Counted from the stretch's first letter, positions 37,685-54,179 are shown. The stretch is 63,441 nt of DNA from Micractinium sp. NFX-FRZ (GCA_029339195.1 JAPTJF010000376.1:1-63441), one strand, 5' to 3'. Notes: generated by a model not told the origin, from the letters alone. Numbers and translations: made by a program.

Positions 37685-38223
37685 TGCTGCGGTGGCGCCC
37701 ATGGGCTCATTCCGGCTGGATCGGCTGGCAGCGGGGGTTGCGACTGTTCTGGTACTGCTGCCAAATACCAGTGACTGGTGCATGTCCGTGTTCATAGCTT
37801 GTCGCTGTAGTTCATAAAAATGTAATGCATCAAACACAGGGCAAACAATGTATGGTGTGGAGTGTGAAAGCCAGACCAGGCTGACGCGGCGAGCACCAGC
37901 CGCAGGCAAGAGCGCCGTCGACGGTGACCGTGCATGGATTGGCTGGTCACTACCTGGGTGCTACTTCAAATTTCTTCCACGCCCAAGAAAACTCGGCATC
38001 TCAACCGAAGGGTCTCCCTGACTCGGGCCCGGGGCCAGAAGGAGTCTGGCACTGCGCTGGGCCTGCTGTGTGTGCTGGCAGCGGCGACAGGTGCACAAAG
38101 CCATGCCGCAGCCGCAGCGAGTCATTCTCACTTTACCGGCCTATTTCATCAAGCGCCTTAGTCTTGAAGCCGGCACCTGGTGGCCCGTGCGCATCGACAG
38201 TGCGCCGACAGCGACAGACAGCC
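37685..38223. other. Intergenic: MIF4G-RING 3' UTR and CAP3 promoter
   Basis: Contains the TGTAA signal at 37821. Nothing else recognised. Confidence 0.5.
37821..37825 (+). promoter_or_regulatory. TGTAA polyadenylation signal of MIF4G-RING gene
   Basis: TGTAA 137 bases after the stop codon, preceded by an A run. Confidence 0.6.
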
Positions 38224-39806
38224 ATGCGTCTGCTCCCCGCACTGCTGCTGGCCGGCCTCTTCGGCGCGGCATTTGGTGAGAGGGCTGCGGTGCGCGATAG
38301 GCAGGCCGGCGTGGGCGCCCCCAGTCCCACTCGCCGGCGGCGGCGGCACATCCTTGGCCCACCTGCACCCGCCGCTGTGCAGGCCGGGACCTGCGCCAGA
38401 CCTCCGTTACGAGCTCCCGTACCGACATCTCTGTGACGAGCTCAAGCACCGGCACAGGCAAGACGGGGGCCCGGGGGGCCGCCGGGCGCCCGTTCGCGCC
38501 GCTCAGCTGTCAGCTGCTGACAATGCCATGCCCTCCCCTTCCATGCAGGCATCGTGCCTCCCTCGCCGGTCATCCCAACTGGCACCGCCGCTACAGAGAG
38601 CCTTCAGCCAGCGCCGCTGCTGCCCAGTGAGTGGTCTGCGTGTCGAGCATGCAGCTGTATACATGTAATGACAGCGGGTGCACCCATCTGTGCACCGTGC
38701 ACAGTGGTGACCACCTGCCGCCACCCGTCGCAGGTGTGACAACTCCTTTCGTGATGCCTTCCTTCAAGTGGCCGGCCACCACCCTCATCAGCCAGCCCAC
38801 CAACTCTCGCACTACGCCCACCACTACTCCCGTCGCTCCCACCACTTCTTCTCCCACTGGCACGTCGCCGTCCATGCCCAACCCCAGCGGTGGCTCCTGC
38901 CCGGCAAGTTTGGTGCACCTTTCCTTAGAGGCTGCCTTTCTTGCCTGCCGGCCCGTCTTCTATGACCTGCCTATCTGCCTGCCTGACCGCTGTATCATGC
39001 AATGTTGTTAACCGAGCCCTGCCCCCTGATGCCTGCAGGACGCCCAGAAGGCACTGGACATGCACAACGCCGCGCGCGCGCTGCGCGGGGCTGCACCGCT
39101 GGTGTGGAACACCAAGCTGGCGGCAGACTCGCTTGCGTGGAGTGCGGCCTGCCGCTTCCAGGTGGGTGCTGGAGGTTGAGGCCAGTTGCGGGGCCAGATG
39201 GCATGTACATGTACAGCACCGGAGCTGGCATGCAGGCATGAGCACATGTCTTTGCTGAGCACATGGCAGGCATGAGCACATGTCTTTGCTGAGCACATGG
39301 CAGGCATGAGCACATGTCTCCAGGCAGGCAGGCAGGCAGGCATGAGCACATGTCTCCCACTGCCCTCCCTCCCTCCCTCCCGCGCCCCGCAGCACTCCAA
39401 CCTTAGGGGAGTGGGAGAGAACCTTTACATGAACACAGGCTCCGCCAGCTGCGTTGACGCCGTCAAGATGTGGGTGGACGAGGCTCCGCTGTACCGAGGC
39501 GACTATACAGAGGCAGTCGGCCACTGGACCCAGGTGGGTGTGGGTCAGAGAGAGCGATGAGGGCTGGGTTGGCAGGTAGACTGCGGCTGCCATGCTCAGT
39601 GGGGCTGAATGTTAGTGCAATGCTATCCATGGCCCTCCCACTGACCCCTCCCCCCTCCCACTGATTTTTTCCTTACCCTGCAGATTGTGTGGAAGGGCAC
39701 CACTGCGGTCGGGTGCGGCCTGGCTCGGTGCGGGCGCGGAGTCATGGTCACTTGCCGCTACTCCCCCGCCGGCAATGTGCTTGGCCAGTTTGCAGCCAAT
39801 GTATGA
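38224..39806 (+). CDS. CAP/PR-1 family secreted protein, copy 3
   Basis: Complete, 253 residues, seven exons: 38224-38275, 38383-38457, 38549-38626, 38734-38903, 39039-39161, 39393-39533 and 39684-39806. Signal peptide MRLLPALLLAGLFGAAFG. A Thr/Ser/Pro-rich spacer (SQPTNSRTTPTTTPVAPTTS) leads to NPSGGSCPDAQKALDMHNAA, then VWNTKLAADSLAWSAACRFQ, GVGENLYM, VGHWTQ, IVWKGTTAVGCGLARCG and CRYSPAGNVLGQFAANV. Exons 1, 2 and the 123-base exons have exactly the lengths of their CAP2 counterparts, so the two genes are recent paralogues although in opposite orientation and 28 kb apart. The 78-base exon 3 is an addition relative to CAP2. GC donors follow 38457 (AG|GCAAGA) and 38903 (CG|GCAAGT). Confidence 0.9.
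39232..39360. repeat. 34-bp tandem repeat in CAP3 intron 5
   Basis: GCAGGCATGAGCACATGTCT begins at 39232, 39266 and 39300, with a fourth partial copy after a (GGCA)n run. The array sits wholly inside an intron. Confidence 0.9.
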
Positions 39807-40189
39807 GTACTGTGCCAAGCCACTTACACCCATACACATTTGTACTTGAAACAATTTTGCCCAACACTCTTTTCTATCTCACGCCCGCCATCTGACCTGG
39901 ACAAACAGCACTTGCACCCTACTAATCCTCTTCTTCATATTCTTTCCCCTATCTCCCTGCTACGTTCTGGCCTCGACATTCTGCTGTCGCTGTTTTTTAG
40001 AAGATCTGTGACAGAACGACACGACCTGTGAAAGGCGAGCAAGCAAGAAAGGCGCAGATCCCATCGGCAGGAGAAAGCATAGATGGCCCATGCTGTGGCG
40101 TGCCTGGTTGGTCTAATTCTGTTGTCGCGATGTGGAGCATACAGTGGGAATTGGCAGCAAGCTGGCAAAAGTGTGCATAGCACAGTAGT
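39807..40189. other. Convergent 3' region, CAP3 and Hsp70-like gene
   Basis: 383 bp between two converging stop codons. It is AT-richer than the flanking genes. No gene seen. Confidence 0.5.
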
Positions 40190-44931
<4,742 letters not shown>

Positions 44932-45159
44932 GCAAAAGTGCGGACCGACTGTCTCGTATCGCAACAGAAGGGACAATACGCTGGATGGACAATTAGCATG
45001 AAGGCTTTGAGACGCCTGCATGTCGCCCGTTGTGCCTGTGCGCGCTGCACTTCCACCACTTCGCCACGCTGGCACTCTGTCAAAATGCCAGCTCTGGCCA
45101 CCACTCGCACGCCTTGTGGCTATCCAGATCGGACTTGCAGCAACTTGTACACGTTATCC
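44932..45159. promoter_or_regulatory. Bidirectional promoter, Hsp70-like and peroxiredoxin Q genes
   Basis: 228 bp between the two chosen start codons. An in-frame upstream ATG at 45021 could extend the Hsp70-like protein by 30 residues and shrink this promoter. Confidence 0.5.
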
Positions 45160-46629
45160 ATGGCCCCCAAGCGCAAGAGCACCGACAAGGCGGAGCCCGC
45201 CAAAAAGGGGGCCGCGAAGGCGGAGCCCGCTCCCAAGAAGGCCAAGGCTGGAGCCCTGGCGGTGGGCGACACGGTCCCTCTTGACAGCGAGCTGCTGCGG
45301 GAGGATGAGACGGCGGTCAAGCTGGGGGTGAGTTCTGAGTACCGGACGGGCGGGCGTCAGAGTGGGCGCCCGGTGGCGCCACGGGTGTGGCAGGGGCCGG
45401 CATGCCCCGCTGTGCGACTTGCGTTGCTGCAGAGACACACACTGTATTCGCGCTTTGTTCCGTGCGTCCCGCGCACAAGCGGAGCACTTTTCAGGGGTTG
45501 GGTGGGGGGCGGGTTGGGCGTCGATGTGGTCAATGGGACTTCGGCTGAGGGGTTGTTAAAAGTAGGACAATGTGTCCTTGCTTGCAGGACCTGGTTAAAG
45601 ACAAGGGGGTGGTCATCTTCATGTATCCACGCGCCAACACCGGTGAGCCACCCATGCCTGGGCCCGGGCTGCTGCACCACACTGCAGCTCGCGCTGCGCT
45701 GCACTTGGGTAATGTATGCACCCTCAGGCTCTGCGACGGGCAAGTGTTATGCTGCTTTGGCAGTACAGGTCGGTTCAAGACTGGATTGAGCTCCGCACTG
45801 CTCCCCTGGCTGCCTGCAGGCGGGTGCACCAAGCAGGCTTGCGGGTTTCGGGACAGAATCGAGGAGTTCACCTCTGCGGGGTTTGATGTGTATGGCATGA
45901 GCTTCGACAAGCCCAAGAGCCAGGTGGGGCTGGGACAAAGGGTGTGCGCTTTTGATGTCACAGAGGCGTGGGGTAGGGGGAGCGGGAGGGCATAAGAGCG
46001 GCGAGGTGACGTGGAAGGATACACGTGAGGAGGTGGCGCAGGTGACGCTGAACAAAGGGTGCAGTGCTACTTAGCGTTTGTAAGTCTGTCATGGCAGGGC
46101 TGCATGCAGGCGCCCCTCCCACGCCTCCCAAACTAAATTCAACTGCTTGTGGCTCACAAGCCTGCATTTCTTCTTTTGCACCCCTTCCCGCTCCTCCCTC
46201 CCCAGACCAACTGGAAGACCAAGTACGACCTGCCCTACCACCTGCTGACGGATGGCGAGGGGGAGCTCATCAAGGTAGGCGGGCAGGCGGCCAGGCGGCC
46301 AGGTGTGCCCGAGCGCCGGCATCTTTTGGGTGTCGGGGTAAGGCATTCGTAGTTGGCAGGTGTCGCTTAGCCATGAACGGCGTCCCTTGCGGCATGAATC
46401 CTGTCGGTGTTGCCTGCCTGCCACTAGCTTTGACCCCATGCTCCGCACTGCACGCTGCGCCCCTCGATCCCCGCAGGCCTTTGGCGCTCTCAAGGCAGCC
46501 AAGAGCGTGCTGCGGAGCCACGTCATCATCGGCAAGGGAGGCAAGCTGCTGTCGGTGCACAATGGCGTCTCCCCAGGCGACTCATTTGCCGAGGCAGCCG
46601 ACTTCTGCACAGAGAACAAGCAGGAGTAG
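45160..46629 (+). CDS. PRXQ: Peroxiredoxin Q (BCP/Dot5-type thiol peroxidase)
   Basis: Reduces hydrogen and alkyl peroxides using thioredoxin as electron donor. Five exons (45160-45327, 45588-45642, 45820-45923, 46206-46274, 46477-46629) give 182 residues in frame. The N-terminal 30 residues are Lys/Ala/Pro-rich (MAPKRKSTDKAEPAKKGAAK), more like the nuclear yeast Dot5 form than a chloroplast transit peptide. The catalytic segment is YPRANTGGCTKQACGFRD: peroxidatic Cys77 and the atypical 2-Cys resolving Cys82 five residues later, the PrxQ arrangement. FDVYGMSFDKPKSQ, YDLPYHLLTDGEGELIKAFG and VLRSHVIIGKGGKL follow in family order. Nuclear placement is inferred from the basic N-terminus. A TGTAA signal lies at 46761. 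Confidence 0.93.
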
Positions 46630-46987
46630 CGTGTTCTGTATTTGAGGGGTGTGCGGCGCTGTACCTTAAGTGGCATCCTTCGCCCTGCCCCATGGCTTGC
46701 ATGCACCCGCTAACTGACATTTTGGTGTATTATGACAGCCTAATGACTACTGCCTCCATTTGTAACTCGCTCTCCCGGCTTGCCTGAGTGTTGCTCCGCA
46801 CACTGGCGTGCATGCCGTGCGTGGCGGGCAGCGCTGGCGCCATGCGGGCGGGAGAGGCCATCTTGTGGGTGCGTCTGGGACGGTGCTGTGCCGTTCGCCT
46901 ATCAGCCCTGATATATAGTTATCAAATTGAGTATTGTAGAGCTGCACAACCAGAGGGTGGGGTGCGCGCGCGCAGCATCTCGCAGCA
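46630..46987. promoter_or_regulatory. PRXQ 3' UTR and F-box/WD40 promoter with TATA-like box
   Basis: TGTAA at 46761-46765 ends the PRXQ transcript. TATATAG at 46912-46918, 70 bases before the next start codon in a locally AT-rich patch, is the clearest TATA-like element in the window. Confidence 0.5.
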
Positions 46988-49900
46988 ATGGAGCACGCAG
47001 CCACAGGGGCCGACTGCTTACACTCTGACGTGCTGCGCCGCTGCCTGGGGCACCTGAGCCACACCGACCTGTTGCAAGCCAGCAGTGTGTCGCGGCAGTG
47101 GCACACGCTTGCCCGCTGCGAGTCGCTTTGGCAGTCTAAATATGCGGTGAGTGTCACTGACACCGTGCCCAGAAGAACAGTGCAAGTGGCCAGCGACGCG
47201 CCTATGGTGCTAGGGCTCTCGCCGCCTGCCGCCACTGCCGCCGCTGTCTGCAGCTAGCATGGCCGCTCTGTCTGCTCCCTCTGGCTCCCTCTGACTCCCA
47301 CCATGCCCTGCATCCCTGATTTGCCGTAGACCGACTTCCGCCACAGCCAGGCCATGGCCGGCAGCCGCACGGGCAGCAGCAACCTGGGCTGTCCTGCCGC
47401 CAGGCTCTTCCCCGAAGCGACGTCCGCCCCTCCTGCGGCTGCCCCAGGCGACGGCGGCTGGCGCCAGATGTACCAAGAGCGCACAGGTGAATTTCTACAG
47501 CGTGCCGCCCCAATCCATATGAACACACGGGCATGGCATGTGCCGCAAGGGACAGGGATGGGTTGGGGCACTGGGCAGTGCGCAGAGGAGGCAGGATCCC
47601 CCGTCTCTGGCCGCCCCGCTCCTCTTCAGCTCTGCCCTGCCACCATGGCCTCGGTCACCCATTTTCTGCTTGCACAGCTGGAGGACACCTTATGCCTTCA
47701 AATATTTTTCGGCCTTATCACCGCAATCTCACGCCCTACACCAGCTCACCCATGCCGCTGTGCAGAGCTGGAGGACAACTGGCGGAGGGGGCAGTGCAGC
47801 TGGGCGCGCCTGGAGGGGCACCGCGACTACATACGCTGCGCCCAGCTGGCGCCAGGCGGTGCCACCCTGGCCACATGCAGCGGCTCGTTCATGCACCGGG
47901 ACTGCAGCATCAGGTGTGTGTGGGGGTGAGTGTGTGGGGGGGGCTGGCCTTCTCTGTTTGCGTCGTGTAGTAGTTAAAGAACTGAGTATTTGCACTGAGC
48001 AGCAACCCAGTTGGCGCCAGCTTCAGAGCGTCAGGTGGGGAGGCGGCCAGGGTGATGCATCTTTCGCTCTTTGCTCCTTTGTGAGGCTGCTGTGCTCAGC
48101 TACGCCCAGCACCGCACATCCTGGCCGCTGCCTCACCTCAACAGCCTGCCCGCCTCACAGCCTGCTTCACCCCCCTCTCTTCCCCCACCGCCCCTGTGTG
48201 CACAGGCTGTGGGATGTTGGCAGCGGCGCATGCCTGGAGCGCCTCGAGGGGCACGAGGGGCCCATTTGGAGCATGCAGTACGACGGCCGCCGTGTGGCCA
48301 GCTGCGACGACGAGGGGGCAGTACGCCTCTGGGATACCGAGTCGCACAGGTGGGGCGGGATCCACCCAGCATGTGCGCTGTGGGGGAATGGGGTGCATGT
48401 GCAGTGATAGAATGGTAGAGGGCAGGGAAGTATGAATGAAAGCAACACTTGCTTTGGCGGCATGAGGGGTGCGGGTTTGGCGCTGGCATGGTGCCCAGGC
48501 GTGATGCCCAGGCGTGATGCCCTGCGCCACCCGGGCTCTGCCCCACCCTCCCTAAGCTGACTGACTCGGCACCTGCCTGCCTTGCCCTCCACGCCGCCTG
48601 CAGGGTTGGGGTGGCCTCATCCCTGGGCGACTGCTCCCTCAAGTGCCTGGGCATGGATGAGGAGCAGCTGGTGGTGGGAGGGGAGTCGGGCGTGCTGGCG
48701 CTCTGGCCCCTGCCTGCCATCCACCGCGCCCTGGAGGTGAGCGGGCACCCTGGAGGCGTGTGAAGGCCGTGCTTGCGCCAGCTGTAGGGGAGGTGTGCGC
48801 TGGCCAGCAGTGTCTGGGGTAGCTTGTGCCCAGCCGCGTGTGCTTCTGCAGCCATGCTGAGTCTTGTGTCCAGCCAGCACCTGCTGCACCTGCCTACCTG
48901 CGCCTTCATGCCTGCACCTTCATGCCTGCACCTGCCTGCCTGCAGGCAGCAGACAGTGTGCCGCATCCCGACGGCCAGTCCGAGGGCGAGGAGGAGGAGG
49001 GAGGGGACGAGGCGCGCCTCCCTCCCTGGCAGGCGGTGCCCCTTGAGCAAGGGGAGGCAGGGGTGAGGCCCAGCCTGGCACGTGTCCCGCAGCGGTCCCC
49101 GGCACTGTCTCCTGACGTCAGCTGTGTCCAGGTGAGAGGGGCGGTAAGAGAGGCGGTGGGAGAGGCAATGCTGGGAGCATCGCCGTCAGGAGTGGTGGGG
49201 TTACGGAGCCTCCCCGCTGTACGCTGCGGGGAGGGGCACCCTGGGCTGTGCGGACTGCTCTCTAGCTTGCAGCAGCCTGCAGACCCTGACGTGGGCAGCT
49301 ACCAGGGCGAGGTTGCCAAAAGGTGCCCACCTCGCTGGAGGACCGCTGCCCCGCTGGCGAATGCCGGCCTGTGCGCTGCGGTCGCATGGGCTTGCAGCAG
49401 CCTGCTCTGAGCTGCTGCAGGGGTGGCCTCTGCACAGAGCGCCTTGACGCTTTCTGTGGAAGCTGGCTTCCTGTGGACGCAGACATGGTGCGCACCCCCT
49501 GGCCCGCCGCTGCCCGCAGGTGGACGCCGGCCTGTGCGCTACGGGGGAGTCGGCCCAGCACAGCGGGTCGGCACACCTGTGGAGCACGGCAGGCGGCGAG
49601 CTGGAGCACCGGGCTGAGCTGACGGGGCACGGCAAGGGCGTCAGCACCCTCTCTTTCCAGGTGACTGCCTGCCCACAAGGTGCCTGCCAATGGCGGCCTG
49701 CTTGCCTGCCAGCGCAAATGCCTGTCTGCCCTGTTGCTACCTGTCTGCTCTCCTGCCTGCCTGCCTGCCTGCCTGTCAACGTTGTGCTCACTTTCCAAGA
49801 TCTGTGCCTCACTCCTGCTGACGGACCCTTGGCCCGCTGCCCCCTCTGCTGCCTGCCGTATGCTGCGTGCAGCACAGCACCGGCTGGCTCGTGGCCGGCT

Positions 49901-51179
49901 CCGGGACGGGCCCAGTGCTCGTTTGGGACATGCACAGGTGGGCAGTACCACACACTGTACTGCCGCAGCTGCTCGCCAGCCCTTGCCCATGGACCCCATC
50001 TCCTGGAGTGCCTGAACCCCTCTCCAAAGCTGCCTTTCTGGCGTCCCCCCGCTCATGTCCCCTGTCAATGTCAACTTCTGCCGCCGCCTGCCGTTGCCCC
50101 TCCCTTCTGGCGCCTGCAGGGCTGCTGTGCTGTGGGAGCTCACGGGGCACACCCAGGACGTGCTGTGCCACCAGCAGGCCGGCGCCCTGCTGGCGTCAGG
50201 CAGCGCCGACCGCACCGTGCGGCTGTGGGACCTGCGGGCGGGCGGCGCCGCTCAGCATGTGCTGCCGCTGGGCACGTTCCCATACTCGCTCCAGGTGGGT
50301 GGGTGGGCAACGGGGTTTCTGTGTGCACATTATCACACTGAGGGCATATCGGGGACGGGGGCCCTCTTTGCACATGGGACTGGGGTGCGGTGAGGCAAGG
50401 GGGCGCTGGGCGGCTGCGCATGCACAGCACGCGAATGCCATGGCGCAATGTGCTGCACGCCCTGCACAGCTGCTCCTTCGGCCCCCTTTTGCTGCCGTTG
50501 CTTATGCGACTGCACATCAGCGCTGTCCTCTTTATGCTGCGCAGATGGACGACCGGCGCCTGGCGGTGGGCTGTGCCAATGGCATGGTGCAAGTGGTCGA
50601 CCTGCGCTGCCTCAGCAGCCGTGCATCGGCAGCGGGGGATGGACCGGCGGCAAGCGGCGCCGCCGGCAGCAAGCTGCGCGCGCACACCGTGCTGCCTGCG
50701 CACCGCGAGCGGGTGAGCCCTGGAGCGCTTGTGGGGTGTGCTATGTGCGCTGCGATGCAGTGAAGCTTCCTCCTGGTGCCAGCTTCAGCTGGTTGTTGCT
50801 GGTGAGGTGGAGGAGGAGTGACAAGCAAGCCTCCCCCTGCCGTGCCCGCTTGCAGGTCTGGGCGCTGGCCCTGAGTGAGACGCACTTGATCAGTGCTGGG
50901 CTAGACTCTTCTGTCATCATCCGCTCCTTCCGGCCAGCCGACCAGCCGGGTGCCCAGGGCGCGGGGCGCCGAGGCTGGCGGCACACCGGCGCTGCCGCCA
51001 GCGAGGACAGCGCGCTCAGCAGGAGCAGCAGCTCAGCCTCAGAGCTTGACTCAGCGTATGACGGCTCGGGCGCGTCAGACGAGGAGGGGGTCAGCGAGGA
51101 AGGCAGCTCTGATGAGGAGGAGCGGAGTGAGTCGGAGGCAGAAGAAGAGGATGCAGAGGGCGTGGCTGGGCTGGCCTGA
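46988..51179 (+). CDS. F-box / WD40-repeat protein
   Basis: Probable substrate receptor of an SCF ubiquitin ligase: the F-box binds Skp1 and the WD40 propeller binds the target. Eleven exons (46988-47146, 47330-47486, 47766-47913, 48206-48349, 48604-48736, 48946-49131, 49520-49660, 49873-49937, 50120-50294, 50545-50712, 50856-51179) stay in frame to 599 residues. F-box at about residues 10-52: LHSDVLRRCLGHLSHTDLLQ, ASSVSRQWHTLARCESLWQ. WD-type blades follow: WARLEGHRDYIRCAQL, IRLWDVGSGACLERLEGHEG, GAVRLWDTESHR, VLVWDMHR, LWELTGHTQDVLC, GSADRTVRLWDLRAGG and VWALALSETHLISAGL. An acidic insert lies at about 255-270. The last 60 residues are Ser/Glu/Asp-rich (SDEEERSESEAEEEDAEG). The target protein is unknown. 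Confidence 0.88.
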
Positions 51180-51620
51180 GCCCCCCGCGCCACACGCGCG
51201 TTGCAATTCCTTTTGCATTTGATGTCAATTGCATTCATATGAGAGCTGCCCCTGCCCATATCTCTTAACATGCCCGTTCTGCCAAGGCATCTCACGCTCC
51301 TCAGTTGCGCTGGGGGCCTGGTGTACTGCGGGTACTACGCCTGAGCCAGGGCATGCTGCGGTGCCACCCTGGCTCAGCATGATTCGAAGTGACAGGTGCT
51401 GACAGAGTTGGTCAGCTATCGTCCGGGTGCGCTAGAGTTGGTGGGTGGTCGCCACCGTTCAGGGGGGCGGCGATTCTCGATAGGAGACGATCGGGGGCTG
51501 CGGCAGGTGCGAACTTGTGGGGAGCCTGGGGCGGGGCGGCTCTGTAGTCCCTGTGCAGCACGGCAATGGTGCCTGTGGTCTTTGCATGGCAATTATAGCG
51601 GCCTCCGCACTCATCCAAAC
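51180..51620. other. Intergenic, tandem plus-strand genes
   Basis: 3' flank of the F-box gene and 5' flank of the next gene. The open frame runs upstream of the chosen start at 51621 to about 51396, so an N-terminal extension is possible. Confidence 0.45.
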
Positions 51621-53677
51621 ATGCCCGCCGGTGCTTCGAGAAAGCCGCCGAAGGCGCACCCGCAGCACGCCACCCTCCCGAGGCGGGCTACTGCTGCATC
51701 ACTGCTTGAACATACTGCTAAGCTGGATGCAGGGGTTGGACCACACCGGGGACGGCGCGGGGGCAGGATGGCAGGCCTGGCAAGTGGCAGCGGCGCCCTG
51801 GTGCTGCCTGCAGGGCACCCACCGCCGCCTATGGCCCTCATCAGAATGGCCGAGAAGGGAGAGGTTGACAAAGTCGCAGGTTGGTGACAACTGCTTGGTT
51901 GGCGGGCAGCTGGGCCAGCAAGTATTGCCCATGGTGTTACCGCCCCGTGGTTACCGCGCCGGTACGTATCATGCGCCGTCTTACTGACCCGCGCTCCCTG
52001 CTCTTGCCCGCTCCTGTGTGCTGTGTGCAGAGTGGTGCGTTAGGTCCCCCGAGTCGTGGGACATCCTGGAGAAGGCGCTGCATACGGAGGAGAAGCGGGG
52101 GGTGGGCGAGGCGTGCGGGCTGCCAGCGGAGATGGCAGAGCAGCTGAGGCGGCTGCCTGCACAGGGGGCAGCTGCGCAGCTGCGGGTGAGTAGGAGGCAG
52201 TCAGCGAGGAGCAAGCCGACGTCACCATTCCAAACAGTGAAATGGGAGATCTGGGGGTAGGGGAAGGCTCGCACAAATGGCAGGTGCTGCGGGGAAATGG
52301 CTCATTAAACATTTCGGCAGTGACTGTGGCTCCTTCTCCGTCAGCCAACCCTGATCGCCCTCCCTCCCTCTAGTCTAGTCGTTACAGCTTTTCACATCCT
52401 CTGAAAGAGGATTCAACTTCAGGACGAACCAGCTCCCTCCCTCCCCTCCCCTTGCCCGCTCCCCATTCCTGCCCGCCTGCAGCATGTCTTCTGCGGTGAA
52501 GTGACAGACCTCGGGGATGACGGGCAGCGGGTGGGCGTCCTCAAGTTGACCAAGCCAAACTGCCAAATTGTGCTCAGGTGCGGGGCCTGGTCCGCACTGG
52601 GAGGTGCTCCAGTGTCCATGACGGTGTGCATGTATTTATTGGTGGTGGGTGATTGGCTGTCCACGACAGATGGGTCGCCAAGGGCGCTGTTCGCGGCCTC
52701 CCTGATCTGACGGCGCAGCGCTGTTCTGTGGCACACATAGGCTTGCAAGCTCATCATCCCCTGTGGTTTTGCCATTGCTTGATGCTGACATGCCGCCCTG
52801 TTGCTCCCGCTGCTCCCTGTTGCTCCCGCTGAAGCTGGGCGGACGCTGCGCTGCAGCAATTCCCGCTGCTGGGGAGCTATGTCACCTGGGAGTTGCGCAT
52901 CGTCAACAAGCGGAACTACGGTGGGTATTCAACGCACTGGCGATTGCTTCTGGGTGTGCCATGCATGCTGGCTTGCTTGCTTGGCAGGCAGGCGATAAAT
53001 TCAGACTGGTGCAGGGCGCTGCAGGGGGCAGGTGGGGTTTCTTAAGGCAGGGCGGAGTGCAAGAACTGACCCCCAGGTGCAGCCGTGAGCACAGCCAATA
53101 CCCTCAATCAGAGCACGTACCTGGGAAGAAGTGCAGGCTGCTCATTGTGTCTGCCCATCCCACCCCGCGCAGGCATCCGCTGGGCGAAGAAGATGCGGCC
53201 TGATGAGACAGACGCGGCAGACAAGGCAGACAAGGAGGCAGTGCTGCGCGCAGTGCTGAATGCTGCCGATGCCCTGGCAGCTGGGCTGGCGGCGGCAGAG
53301 GGTGGTGAAGAGGAGCAGGCGGCAGCGGAGGGGGTGGGCGAGGCGGCAGAGGGGGTGCCCACCCCTGCCATTGCGCCGTGCGTGGCCAAGTTAGCGGCAG
53401 GTGCAGCGTGCTCAGCAGCAGCAGCAGCGGCGGCGGCCGCCGCAGCAGCACCAGCGGCACCAGCGGCAGTGCCCCGCAAGGCGCTGGGCAATTTAATGAA
53501 TACTATCACGGCTGCAGCTCACCCGGCATGCACGCCTGCCCGCTTGGGCAAGCGGCTGCACTCTGTGGAGGCAGGCCAGGATCAAAAGGCAGGCCAGGGT
53601 AAGGAGAACCCTGCAGCCTCCCGCATGCGGTTCAACCAGCAGGGTGAGCCACTTCTGGCGACGCCCAGCGTGCCCGC

Positions 53678-53710
<33 letters not shown>

Positions 53711-53735
53711 GGGCGCCGTCGGCTTGCTGCGCTGA
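51621..53735 (+). CDS. Unrecognised protein with polyAla and polyGln segments
   Basis: I do not recognise the family. Five exons (51621-51879, 52031-52185, 52483-52577, 52835-52920, 53173-53735) splice in frame to 385 residues. The first 60 residues are basic and disordered. Residues about 75-215 look globular and conserved in style: MALIRMAEKGEVDKVAGEWC, SPESWDILEKALHTEEKRG, HVFCGEVTDLGDDGQRVGVL, KLTKPNCQIVLRSWADAALQ, QFPLLGSYVTWELRIVNKRN, YGIRWAKKMRP. The beta-rich middle could be a small barrel. The last exon is low complexity: an acidic stretch, 12 or more alanines, KALGNLMNTITAAAH, SRMRFNQQGEPLLATPSV, ten glutamines, then GAVGLLR. A chromatin or scaffold role would be a guess. Confidence 0.7.
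53679..53708 (+). repeat. (CAG)10 trinucleotide repeat coding polyGln
   Basis: Ten uninterrupted CAG codons near the C-terminus of the preceding gene. Pure CAG runs are usually length-polymorphic. Confidence 0.95.
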
Positions 53736-54179
53736 GCTGGGTGGTCCTGCAGTTGAGATGAGCAGACTACTAGTAGCACAGTGTAGTGGCTGCTCCGACC
53801 AGCATTTGAAACTCGTACCAGTGAATGCAACGCTCTGTGCTCCCTGCTGTGTGTGCCACAATGTGAGGCCATGCGTTAATTGTGCACCACGCAGTTGCAA
53901 GCATGGCTGGTTCTGTGTTGACTCAGTGGACATGTGAAGGGTAGGATGGCAGATGAGGCAAACGCATGCGATGCCAGGGAATGTGTACACCAGTGACCGG
54001 GAGGGGAAGGGGTCATGCAGGTGGGGTGGGGCACCGATGGGCCAAGGGGGTGAACATGATTAAGCCAGGACACACGCAAGCCGGGTGTTGCTGTGGGTAG
54101 GACAGCATCTAAAGGCACAGAAAGCAGAATGGAAGGCATTGGGGCAGCAAAGCAGGAGAGCGTCTCATAGGGCTGGCAC
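53736..54179. other. Convergent 3' region
   Basis: Between two convergent stop codons. No gene seen. Confidence 0.5.
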
